18,766 bases of DNA from JBOHNS01 sp050730835 (GTDB taxonomy: Bacteria; Patescibacteriota; Saccharimonadia; Saccharimonadales; UBA4665): assembly GCA_050730835.1 (NCBI GenBank), contig JBOHNS010000034.1, forward strand, positions 1 through 18,766, read 5' to 3'. The notes below the pieces were generated by a model, which had not been told where the DNA came from, did not search any database, and saw only the letters and a list, made by a program, of their open reading frames with translations. Position 1 is the first letter of the stretch; each line of letters begins with the position of its first letter. The position numbers and the translations under genes are program-made. Positions 12,951-18,766 of the stretch are shown here, one piece after another.

Positions 12951-13403
12951 TTAGCTTAAGAATCTTCCGATCACGAATCTGATAATAACTTGCGCCAGAG
13001 CAATGGCAATTATACCAATAAGCGCGTACAAAATCATGCTTTTGGCCGTACCCACGCCTTTGGCGTCGCCGCCCGAGGTGGTAAAAACTATGGCGCCAAC
13101 GATGATCATTATGACGGCCACGATGCCGCCCAAAACGGCAATGATATTGGCGGCTTTTAGCAGAATGCCTTTGCTGCCGGTGATTTGGTTGCTGCCGCCG
13201 CCGTTTTGTTTGACATCCTTACAATAGGCGGCAGAGCTCGTGCCATTAGCGCCGGTGCAAACTGCGCCGCCGCCACTTCCGCCTACCGGATTATTGATAT
13301 CAAACGCCTGCGCCGCCGGCGCCAGGCTAAAAGCCAGCCCGCCAAAAACAATTAGGCCAAGCATTATTAGGGCCAGGCCTCGAAAATTTTTCAGCCAACT
13401 CAT
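12951..13403 (-). CDS. T4SS pilin-like protein 3
   Basis: A 150-residue paralog. A signal peptide ends near APAAQA (about 33). The ectodomain is Gly/Asn/Ser-rich with C49 and C61. The two-helix core is VIMIIVGAIVFTTSGGD, then TAKSMILYALIGI and IIRFVIG. The loop residue pattern S-x-GD is kept, but the GGLKY segment of pilins 1 and 2 is changed to GAIVF. The ATG directly abuts the stop codon of pilin 4, so translation may be coupled. Members of this family are short, exported and paired with TrbL/VirB6-like proteins. Confidence 0.83.
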   Translation of the reverse strand: MSWLKNFRGLALIMLGLIVFGGLAFSLAPAAQAFDINNPVGGSGGGAVCTGANGTSSAAYCKDVKQNGGGSNQITGSKGILLKAANIIAVLGGIVAVIMIIVGAIVFTTSGGDAKGVGTAKSMILYALIGIIAIALAQVIIRFVIGRFLS

Positions 13404-13685
13404 TTATAATTTACCCAATACGAAGCTAACGATGGCGTAGGCGCTGACCGAAATAATCAGCCCGATGACGGCGTACAAAATGGTGTTTTTGGCCTGGGAA
13501 GCATCTTGCGGATCGCCGGCCGATAATATGTAGCGAAAGCCGCCAATCACGATGAACAGCACCGATATGCCGCCGGCCGCCGCGAACAGCAAACTCAATA
13601 AACTGGTCAAAGTGCTGGAGCCAGCCGTAACCTTCGGAAACGGATTGGCCACGCCCTGCGCGAAAAACATCCACAATCCAGACAT
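13404..13685 (-). CDS. T4SS pilin-like protein 4, no ectodomain
   Basis: A 93-residue paralog from the ATG at 13685, which lies 4 bp after the stop of pilin 5. A farther in-frame ATG at 13739 would overlap that gene by 50 bp and is unlikely. The product begins MSGLWMFFAQGVANPFPKV, with no typical signal peptide and no cysteine. It then shows the two-helix core ISVLFIVIGGFRYILSAGD, AKNTILYAVIGL, SFVLGKL. It is the minimal member of the array and could be a cap, a base subunit or a spacer among the longer pilins. The assignment rests on the shared core. Confidence 0.8.
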   Translation of the reverse strand: MSGLWMFFAQGVANPFPKVTAGSSTLTSLLSLLFAAAGGISVLFIVIGGFRYILSAGDPQDASQAKNTILYAVIGLIISVSAYAIVSFVLGKL

Positions 13686-13689
13686 AATT

Positions 13690-14346
13690 TTAACCACCGC
13701 CCAATCTATGGCCAATAAAGGCCACCGTGGCCGAGGCAATCACGGCAATCGTCAAGCCTATCAGCGCATTAATAATTGTGCCACGCGCCGCTTGCGCGCT
13801 TTGCGGATCGCCGTTGCTGGTGCTATAGCGAATGCCGCCGGCAATCACCACAAACACGGCCACCAAGCCGGCAATGCGCAGAATGTCTTCGAATACCGCC
13901 AGCGCGATCAGCCAAATTGCGCCCAAACCGCCGGAGCCGCCGTTCAGGCCGCAGCCCGTGCTATCGCCCGGCGCGTTTTTGACGGTCGCGTTTTTGCCTT
14001 TGGAAAAAATCTGGCCATTATTTTCGCTCTGGCCGCCGCCTCCGCCGCATTGGCTGCCCTTATTATTAATCGTCGTTTTGGTGAATTGGACGCACGGGGT
14101 TGACGACGATTTATCGTTGTTGTTGCACTGCGGGCCGGTGCAGGGCAAATAATTATACCAGGGCAGCAAGCCGAAAAATTGGCTGTAGCTGCAGCCGCCC
14201 GGCGCAGTTTTTGCAAAATTGCCAACCGGTGCCGGCGCGGCCGCAGCGCTTTTGACGCCGCCTAGACCGATAAGCAGACCGCACGCCAACAGCATTATTA
14301 CCCAACACGGCGCTGACAAAATTTTAGCTATTATTTTCGTTTTCAT
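13690..14346 (-). CDS. T4SS pilin-like protein 5, cysteine-rich ectodomain
   Basis: A 218-residue paralog from the ATG at 14346; the frame extends to a TTG at 14355, which I reject. The signal peptide ends near KSAAAA. The ectodomain of about 100 residues contains six cysteines and aromatic segments (YSQFFGLLPWYNYLPC). The core is VFVVIAGGIRYSTSNGD, then AARGTIINALIGL and VAFIGHRLGGG. It is the largest ectodomain of the array along with pilin 6, possibly a disulfide-stabilised tip or adhesive subunit (inference). It starts 15 bp after the stop of pilin 6. Confidence 0.8.
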   Translation of the reverse strand: MKTKIIAKILSAPCWVIMLLACGLLIGLGGVKSAAAAPAPVGNFAKTAPGGCSYSQFFGLLPWYNYLPCTGPQCNNNDKSSSTPCVQFTKTTINNKGSQCGGGGGQSENNGQIFSKGKNATVKNAPGDSTGCGLNGGSGGLGAIWLIALAVFEDILRIAGLVAVFVVIAGGIRYSTSNGDPQSAQAARGTIINALIGLTIAVIASATVAFIGHRLGGG

Positions 14347-14361
14347 ATTTAACAAATATTA

Positions 14362-15027
14362 TTATAACATTTTGATTTCGGCGGCAACCTTAGGCGAAAA
14401 TATTACACCAGAACCAGAAACTGAAGATGATGACGAGCTCGAAGCTGAGCTCGAACCATTCGACGACGCACCGTTCAAAAACCCGCCCGGCACAAAAAAC
14501 TGCAACACGGCGTACATCAGCGCAAAAGCCACCAGCGCAATCACCGAATCAGTAATCCGCTTGCGCGCCTCTGCCGCTTTGTTGGGGTCGCCGGCCGAAG
14601 TTATGTATTGCAGCCCGCCAATCGCCATAGAAATCACCACCAAAATCCCAACCCCCAGCGACAAAAAGTTAATCACCGGATTAAGATAATTTTGGATGAT
14701 GGTGTTGTTGCATGGATTGGCCACACCGCTTTCATTGGGCGCGGCACAATTAAGCGCTTGCGGCGTGCAGGTTTTGTTGTTGATGCCTAGATTGCCCGCT
14801 TGCTGGCCATTTTTTTGGGCGTTTTGACTAGCGGTGCCGTTGGTTTGGCACTTTCCAGAACCGCCAGACGACGCGCTGCCACCCGAACTGCCGGCGGAGC
14901 CTCCCATCGGACCGATTGGTACAGTCGATGACGCCAAAGCCGGCGAACTCAAGCTAACCAAACACAACCCGATCAATACCAATCCAAGTATAAATTTTTT
15001 GCGATAGTTTTTGTTTGGTGCGCTCAT
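14362..15027 (-). CDS. T4SS pilin-like protein 6, first gene of the operon
   Basis: A 221-residue paralog. A signal peptide covers about 1-33 (SPALAS). The Gly/Ser/Asn-rich ectodomain has four cysteines (C60, C87, C94 and C106). The core is ILVVISMAIGGLQYITSAGD, then the more charged AAEARKRITDSVIALVAFALM. A unique C-terminal extension after FVPGGFLNG is almost pure Ser/Gly (about 190-205) and ends PKVAAEIKML. It leads the tight five-gene run (gaps 15, 4, 0 and 5 bp). A promoter pair lies at 15077-15048. The serine tail might be a flexible or exposed anchor, but its function is unknown. Confidence 0.8.
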   Translation of the reverse strand: MSAPNKNYRKKFILGLVLIGLCLVSLSSPALASSTVPIGPMGGSAGSSGGSASSGGSGKCQTNGTASQNAQKNGQQAGNLGINNKTCTPQALNCAAPNESGVANPCNNTIIQNYLNPVINFLSLGVGILVVISMAIGGLQYITSAGDPNKAAEARKRITDSVIALVAFALMYAVLQFFVPGGFLNGASSNGSSSASSSSSSSVSGSGVIFSPKVAAEIKML

Positions 15028-15047
15028 ATTGGCTGTTTCTACTTAAA

Positions 15048-15077
15048 ATCCTACCATATCAAAACCGAAAAAGTCAA
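15048..15077 (-). promoter_or_regulatory. Putative promoter of the pilin operon
   Basis: On the minus strand TTGACT (15077-15072) and TAGGAT (15053-15048) are separated by 18 bp, about 20 nt before the ATG at 15027. It lies beside the heptad repeat starting at 15083. Confidence 0.45.
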
Positions 15078-15082
15078 AGCCG

Positions 15083-15194
15083 GAGTTGGGAATATTGAAT
15101 ATGGAAGTTGGAAGTTGGAAGTTGGCAAGCTGCAATTTGTTGTTTGCGGTTTGCTACCTTCTACCTTCTACCTTCTAAAATTCTAGCTGCTAGA
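15083..15194 (+). repeat. Heptad-phased repeat, left copy flanking relBE
   Basis: Sixteen consecutive 7-mers run without a register break: GAGTTGG, GAATATT, GAATATG, three GAAGTTG, a graded middle, then TCTACCT units and TTCTAGC, TGCTAGA. A 68-bp core (15108-15175) is identical to 15853-15920. Nothing in it looks coding. Confidence 0.8.
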
Positions 15195-15230
15195 GCCTAA
15201 TTATTGCTTCGTGCCTGGCAACTTTTATCC

Positions 15231-15491
15231 TTAAGAATATAGTTGACTATGCTTGCCAACGGCTACGAATAGCGCAATGTCATCAGGCACGACCTTGTAA
15301 TGCGCTTGGCCATAGCCACCAAAAGCTATCGAGCGATGGCCTTGCCAATCGCCGGCTAGCGGATGGTTGTATAAGCTTGGATGGCTGGGCTCGGTTTGAA
15401 ACAGTTGCAGCGCTGCCTGCAGGCGCTCTAGCTGTGCTGGTTGCAATTTTATAACTTGTTTCTGGAATTGCTTATGGTAGCGCACTTTCAT
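15231..15491 (-). CDS. relE: RelE/YafQ-type mRNA interferase toxin
   Basis: An 86-residue RelE-superfamily toxin. Relatives cut mRNA in the ribosomal A site. Recognisable parts are the basic N-terminal KVRYHKQFQKQVIKL helix, HPLAGDWQGHRSIAFGG with the conserved Arg, HYKVVPDDIALFVAV, and the C-terminal GKHSQLY signature. I use the ATG at 15491; the frame continues to a TTG at 15503 that overlaps the antitoxin stop. Eight bp separate it from the antitoxin. The pair stands between the two halves of a T4SS locus and is bracketed by identical repeats. Confidence 0.88.
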   Translation of the reverse strand: MKVRYHKQFQKQVIKLQPAQLERLQAALQLFQTEPSHPSLYNHPLAGDWQGHRSIAFGGYGQAHYKVVPDDIALFVAVGKHSQLYS

Positions 15492-15499
15492 GGCGCGCT

Positions 15500-15784
15500 T
15501 CAAGCGCTAGCTTTTAGGTGTTTGAGCATGTCGTCTGCGGAGTCAAAAACCGGCGAGATGTTTTTGCCTTTGGCATAGTCGGCGTCCGCCTGTTTAATAA
15601 TTTTTTGCAGATATGGCGTCGGCTGCAGGCTCGTGCTAAAAGTTATTTGCTGAGCGCGCAGCATTTGTTTGATGCTGGCATTGACCAGCGAAGTTGCCGG
15701 TATGCCCAGCTGGCCGGCGAAATCCTTGAGACCGCGGCGAGTTTCTTCATCCATGCGGATGTTCATGGTAATTGCTTTGTTCAT
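15500..15784 (-). CDS. relB: RelB/DinJ-type antitoxin
   Basis: A 94-residue antitoxin. The N-terminal ribbon-helix-helix (ITMNIRMDEETRRGLKDFAG, then a second helix with TSLVNASIKQML) binds DNA. The C-terminal part, ending SPVFDSADDMLKHLKA, is the toxin-binding tail typical of RelB/DinJ. The frame has an earlier ATG at 15814, but a textbook promoter (TTGACA, 18 bp, TACAAT) lies at 15821-15792 and would place that start upstream of transcription. The ATG at 15784 is therefore right, and the mRNA is practically leaderless. Confidence 0.88.
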   Translation of the reverse strand: MNKAITMNIRMDEETRRGLKDFAGQLGIPATSLVNASIKQMLRAQQITFSTSLQPTPYLQKIIKQADADYAKGKNISPVFDSADDMLKHLKASA

Positions 15785-15791
15785 AAATGCT

Positions 15792-15821
15792 ATTGTAGTG
15801 CTTTTGTGTATCATATGTCAA
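15792..15821 (-). promoter_or_regulatory. relBE promoter
   Basis: Consensus TTGACA (15821-15816), 18 bp, TACAAT (15797-15792). The -10 ends 7 nt before the ATG at 15784. It is the best sigma-70-type match in the window and decides the start codon of the antitoxin. Confidence 0.8.
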
Positions 15822-15829
15822 CTCGTTTT

Positions 15830-15934
15830 AGATAGAATTTGGAATATGGAATTTGGAAGTTGGAAGTTGGCAAGCTGCAATTTGTTGTTTGCGGTTTGCT
15901 ACCTTCTACCTTCTACCTTCCAGCTGCTAGAACC
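15830..15934 (+). repeat. Heptad-phased repeat, right copy flanking relBE
   Basis: Fifteen consecutive 7-mers: AGATAGA, ATTTGGA, ATATGGA, ATTTGGA, AGTTGGA and so on, to three TACCTTC, CAGCTGC and TAGAACC. The 68-bp core 15853-15920 is identical to the left copy, in the same orientation, 745 bp away. Confidence 0.8.
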
Positions 15935-15975
15935 TATTTTTTCCGCCCAGACACTAGCCATTTAATTTAAAATTA

Positions 15976-15984
15976 TGCTATAGT
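15976..15984 (+). promoter_or_regulatory. Extended -10 of the TrbL/VirB6-like gene
   Basis: TGC followed by TATAGT (15979-15984) lies 26 nt before the ATG at 16011. No clear -35 and no Shine-Dalgarno are seen. Confidence 0.4.
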
Positions 15985-16010
15985 TTAAATTGATTAAAGC
16001 AGCAATAAAA

Positions 16011-18766
16011 ATGAAGCACAAAATTTTCGCCCTAGCCTCCGTCGCGCTAATAATTTTCAGCGCCGTAATCAGCCTAATCCCAGCGCCCCAAAAAGCCAAA
16101 GCAGCTCCAGCAAACAACGTCAGTCTTAAATTCACCAGCTTTAGCACAGTTCAACTTAACGCGACCATACATGCCAATATTACGACGCCAAACAGCAGCC
16201 CCCCAACTCGTATGCCAGTGACGTTTTCGTTCAAGAATGTTACATTCACTGATGGAGCGCCTTGGGACGCGAACAACGAATATGAACATACCAACAGTTG
16301 TGGCAAATCGACAATTCAATTTTCGAATAACGACCTGACTAACGCAAAGCTAAAGCTTTATGCAAAAACTGCCTCTATTGGCTGCCCGTATGTAGGGTAT
16401 ACTGCTAAAGCTACTAATTTATCCGCCTCTTATCCAGTGTTCGACTGGACCAGCCCGACTACCATTACTGCTACAAACTCGGCAGATCTTGGCAGCAATG
16501 CTGTGTTGACTAAAACGAGTGGTGGATCTTTTGTAAACACAAACATCAAAAAGGACCTAGTCAATAGGGGTGGATCGGACAGTCGAATTCTTGGTATCGG
16601 CGGTTTGGGCTCGCTTAAAAGCTGTACAATATCGGTTACACCCAAAAATTCCGGCGGCAATAGTGGTACTGCTAATGCAACATGTAAATACTCAGAATTA
16701 ATAGGTAATCAATCTGCCGGCACTTATGTACATGCCGTCATAAACGGCTCGCCCAATAATCCAGTTACTGCTGGAATCGGTTCTAATGGAGGTTCCGGCA
16801 GTGCCGGCGGCTCCGGCTCCGGTTCAAACGGCAGCTCCAGCGCGGCCGTAGGCGCGGTGGCCAAATGCCAAGGGACAGCTTCCGATCCGCTAAGCTGGTT
16901 TATGTGCCCCATTATCAACCAAATGCAGCACATTATGAGTTATGTTGGCAGCGTGATTACCCAATACCTGACCATACCGGGCAGATATTTTAATAAATCG
17001 ACTGCTGCCGGCGCAGCCGTCTACCAAGCTTGGAGCAGTGTTCGCGATTTGGCGCTGGCGCTGCTGGTGATCTTTGCGCTGATTATGATAATTTCGCAGG
17101 CGCTTTCGATTGGCTCGATTGATGCTTATACCGTCAAAAAATTGTTGCCGCGGATTTTGGTGGCCATTATTTTAGTAACGTTATCGTGGCCATTATTACA
17201 ATTAATGATTGCTGTATCTAATGGCATCGGCGAAGGCACGCGGGCGCTGATTTATGCCCCGTTCAAAAATCTACCGGGCGTCGACATCAGTGTCAACGGC
17301 ACAACCAGCATATCTTTAATAGGTGGCCTGGGCGCAGGCGCTGCTTTTGGCCTATTGGGCTCGCTTAGTTTTGGCTTAACGGCTATTCTGGCGCTGCTCA
17401 CCGGCCTGGCCATCATTATTCTGCGGCAAATGCTGGTGATATTCTTGGCCATTTTTGCCCCGATAGCGTTAGTTTTGTACGCCCTGCCTGGCACCGAAAA
17501 TGGCTATAAATTATGGTGGGATAGTTTCTTCGGCGCGCTGCTACTATTCCCAATTATTGAAGGTATGTTGGCTATGGGCTCGGCGTTTGCGCAAATTGTT
17601 TCCAATGGCAGCACGGGCAACATAATCGATGAGATGATCGCCTTTTTCGCCATTTACATCCCATATTTCCTGTTGCCGCTAACCGTCCGCTTCGCCGGCG
17701 GCGCCCTGCGCAACATCGGCGGCACCGTGCACGCCGGCGCCCGCGGCGGCCACGGCGCGCTCCAAAACTTCCGCAAGGGCCAAGCTACCCAGCGACTTGA
17801 AAGAGCCAAGTCGGGCACTTTGTATGGACCAAAAAATGTCGTAGGTAGAAAGCTAAGTAGTGTTGCCCAAACTGCCACGACCGCGCCTGAATGGATGAAA
17901 GGGGCTCCCAGAAATTGGTCTGGCGGCATTCGCAACATTAAAAGAGCTGGCGAAGTTGCTAGGGGTAATGAACTTGCCGAAAAAGATCCTATGCTGGCGC
18001 GCGCCAATGGCGATACTGGCCTTCTAGCTGCTGGCATGGATTATGACAATCATCACTCGACTCGAAAACTTAGAAAACAACTGCTTGACTCAAAATATGG
18101 TGGCGACGAGTCAAAACTAAACAAAAAACAAAAGCAAAGCCTAAACGACGATCAGGCCCTGGTTGAAGACATGTACAAAAATCATAACACTGCAGCTCAC
18201 GAGGCGTTCTACGCTATGCGTAGAAGCGATGCTAATGGCTGGAAAGCTAAAACGACTGCAGAGGGGAAGCCGGTTAGTCACTCGGTCACTCAACAAGCCT
18301 ATCAATCGGCCATCGATAGCTCTGGTGGAGACATAAACAAGGGTATACAGAACGCCATGGCTGTTAGGTCGGGCCAGGGCAGAGCTGGACGCGGCGATGT
18401 CGGAGACGCCAGCTCCGGTATGGTTGCTGATACAATTAGGGAAGCTATGACAAGCGGTGGCGGCAAAATAAGCGACGAGGCGGCAAAAAAGCTGATACTC
18501 GATGGCGTTATGGGCAAAAATGCCGTTGACCAAACACGTCAACACAGGAGATCAATGGAATCAAAAGTTCCAGAGGTTACTACTCGAATTACTGAGATAA
18601 CAAAAAATGGTAAACTATCGCCAGCGGAGGTTCGACAAAACAGCAGCGACGAAGGTGCTGAGTTAGATCGTCTATTGGACACAATGAAAGAATTTGGCGG
18701 CGGTATGGGTGCAAACTACGCCTCAGCTCAAGTTAGGCAAATAATCAATAATACCTCGACCACCAT
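16011..18766 (+). CDS. TrbL/VirB6-like T4SS membrane protein with ectodomain and long tail (3' end beyond window)
   Basis: Open for 918 codons to the window edge with no stop, so it is partial at the C-terminus. A signal peptide covers about 1-31 (IFALASVALIIFSAVIS...KAKA). A beta-rich Thr/Asn/Ser ectodomain (about 32-258) has cysteines 97/125 and 205/225. A Gly/Ser linker covers about 260-278, and a C286/C299 pair precedes the membrane core. About six helices at 347-570 include SLSFGLTAILALLTGLAIII, RQMLVIFLAIFAPIALVLYA and IYIPYFLLPLTVRFAGGALR, which match the TrbL/VirB6 family, the polytopic inner-membrane channel part of T4SS. A charged cytoplasmic tail (about 571 to at least 918) has no motif I know. 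It is divergent from the pilin operon with relBE between. Confidence 0.8.
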   Translation, partial: MKHKIFALASVALIIFSAVISLIPAPQKAKAAPANNVSLKFTSFSTVQLNATIHANITTPNSSPPTRMPVTFSFKNVTFTDGAPWDANNEYEHTNSCGKSTIQFSNNDLTNAKLKLYAKTASIGCPYVGYTAKATNLSASYPVFDWTSPTTITATNSADLGSNAVLTKTSGGSFVNTNIKKDLVNRGGSDSRILGIGGLGSLKSCTISVTPKNSGGNSGTANATCKYSELIGNQSAGTYVHAVINGSPNNPVTAGIGSNGGSGSAGGSGSGSNGSSSAAVGAVAKCQGTASDPLSWFMCPIINQMQHIMSYVGSVITQYLTIPGRYFNKSTAAGAAVYQAWSSVRDLALALLVIFALIMIISQALSIGSIDAYTVKKLLPRILVAIILVTLSWPLLQLMIAVSNGIGEGTRALIYAPFKNLPGVDISVNGTTSISLIGGLGAGAAFGLLGSLSFGLTAILALLTGLAIIILRQMLVIFLAIFAPIALVLYALPGTENGYKLWWDSFFGALLLFPIIEGMLAMGSAFAQIVSNGSTGNIIDEMIAFFAIYIPYFLLPLTVRFAGGALRNIGGTVHAGARGGHGALQNFRKGQATQRLERAKSGTLYGPKNVVGRKLSSVAQTATTAPEWMKGAPRNWSGGIRNIKRAGEVARGNELAEKDPMLARANGDTGLLAAGMDYDNHHSTRKLRKQLLDSKYGGDESKLNKKQKQSLNDDQALVEDMYKNHNTAAHEAFYAMRRSDANGWKAKTTAEGKPVSHSVTQQAYQSAIDSSGGDINKGIQNAMAVRSGQGRAGRGDVGDASSGMVADTIREAMTSGGGKISDEAAKKLILDGVMGKNAVDQTRQHRRSMESKVPEVTTRITEITKNGKLSPAEVRQNSSDEGAELDRLLDTMKEFGGGMGANYASAQVRQIINNTSTT

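Noticed and set aside
13552..14103. 183-codon open frame on the plus strand
   Set aside because: Antisense shadow of pilins 4 and 5, with no domain pattern and an Ala/Asn/His composition typical of shadows.
14219..14689. 156-codon open frame on the plus strand
   Set aside because: It lies antisense to pilins 5 and 6. The serine and glycine codons of those genes leave the opposite frame open, and the product is low-complexity Glu/Asp.
15028..15934. CRISPR array as an explanation of the repeats near 15.1 and 15.9 kb
   Set aside because: The unit is 7 bp with no unique spacers of regular length, and only two large copies exist. No cas gene is visible.

Overview
The window reads like a Candidate Phyla Radiation (Patescibacteria) chromosome, most probably Saccharibacteria (TM7). 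I infer this from gene content, because no rRNA is present. The signs are a tandem array of VirB2/TrbC-like type IV secretion (T4SS) pilins beside a large TrbL/VirB6-like protein, DUF916-type and PKD-type surface proteins, ComF, a short-tailed membrane-protein repertoire and many near-leaderless promoters. TGA is used as an ordinary stop (for example 1218-1220 and 15500-15502), which argues against the CPR lineages that recode TGA as glycine.

Layout. 1-206 is a leader with a possible branched structure. 207-3226 (+) encodes three exported envelope proteins: a DUF916-like anchored protein, an Ig/PKD-domain anchored protein and a lipoprotein. 3285-4409 (+) is mnmA (tRNA U34 2-thiolation), whose coding sequence carries two short tracts with a 7-nt period. 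4410-4917 is intergenic, with heptad-repeat DNA and an unlisted 46-residue gene on the minus strand. 4918-5844 (+) is a YihY/BrkB membrane protein that overlaps tail to tail with an NRAMP-like transporter (5824-7167, -). Two more minus-strand membrane proteins follow (7202-8680). 8681-10379 is an accessory stretch: a cluster of hairpins, tRNA-Ser(GCU), a vapBC toxin-antitoxin pair, tRNA-Ser(UGA) and a broken 5' half of another tRNA-Ser(UGA). comF (-) and hsp20 (+) are divergent at 11.1 kb.

11.9-15.0 kb (-) holds six tandem paralogous T4SS pilin-like genes. Five are packed with gaps of 0-15 bp. The last (11920-12378) has its own promoters and the strongest Shine-Dalgarno. A relBE-type toxin-antitoxin pair (15231-15784) separates them from a divergent TrbL/VirB6-like gene (16011 to beyond the window end). 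The pair is bracketed by two direct copies of a heptad-phased repeat that share an identical 68-bp core.

Together the pilins and the TrbL/VirB6-like protein look like the extracellular and inner-membrane parts of one cell-envelope secretion or adhesion machine. In an epibiont this could act in host contact, but that is inference. The most unusual DNA-level feature is the recurring 7-bp periodicity in both intergenic and coding DNA.
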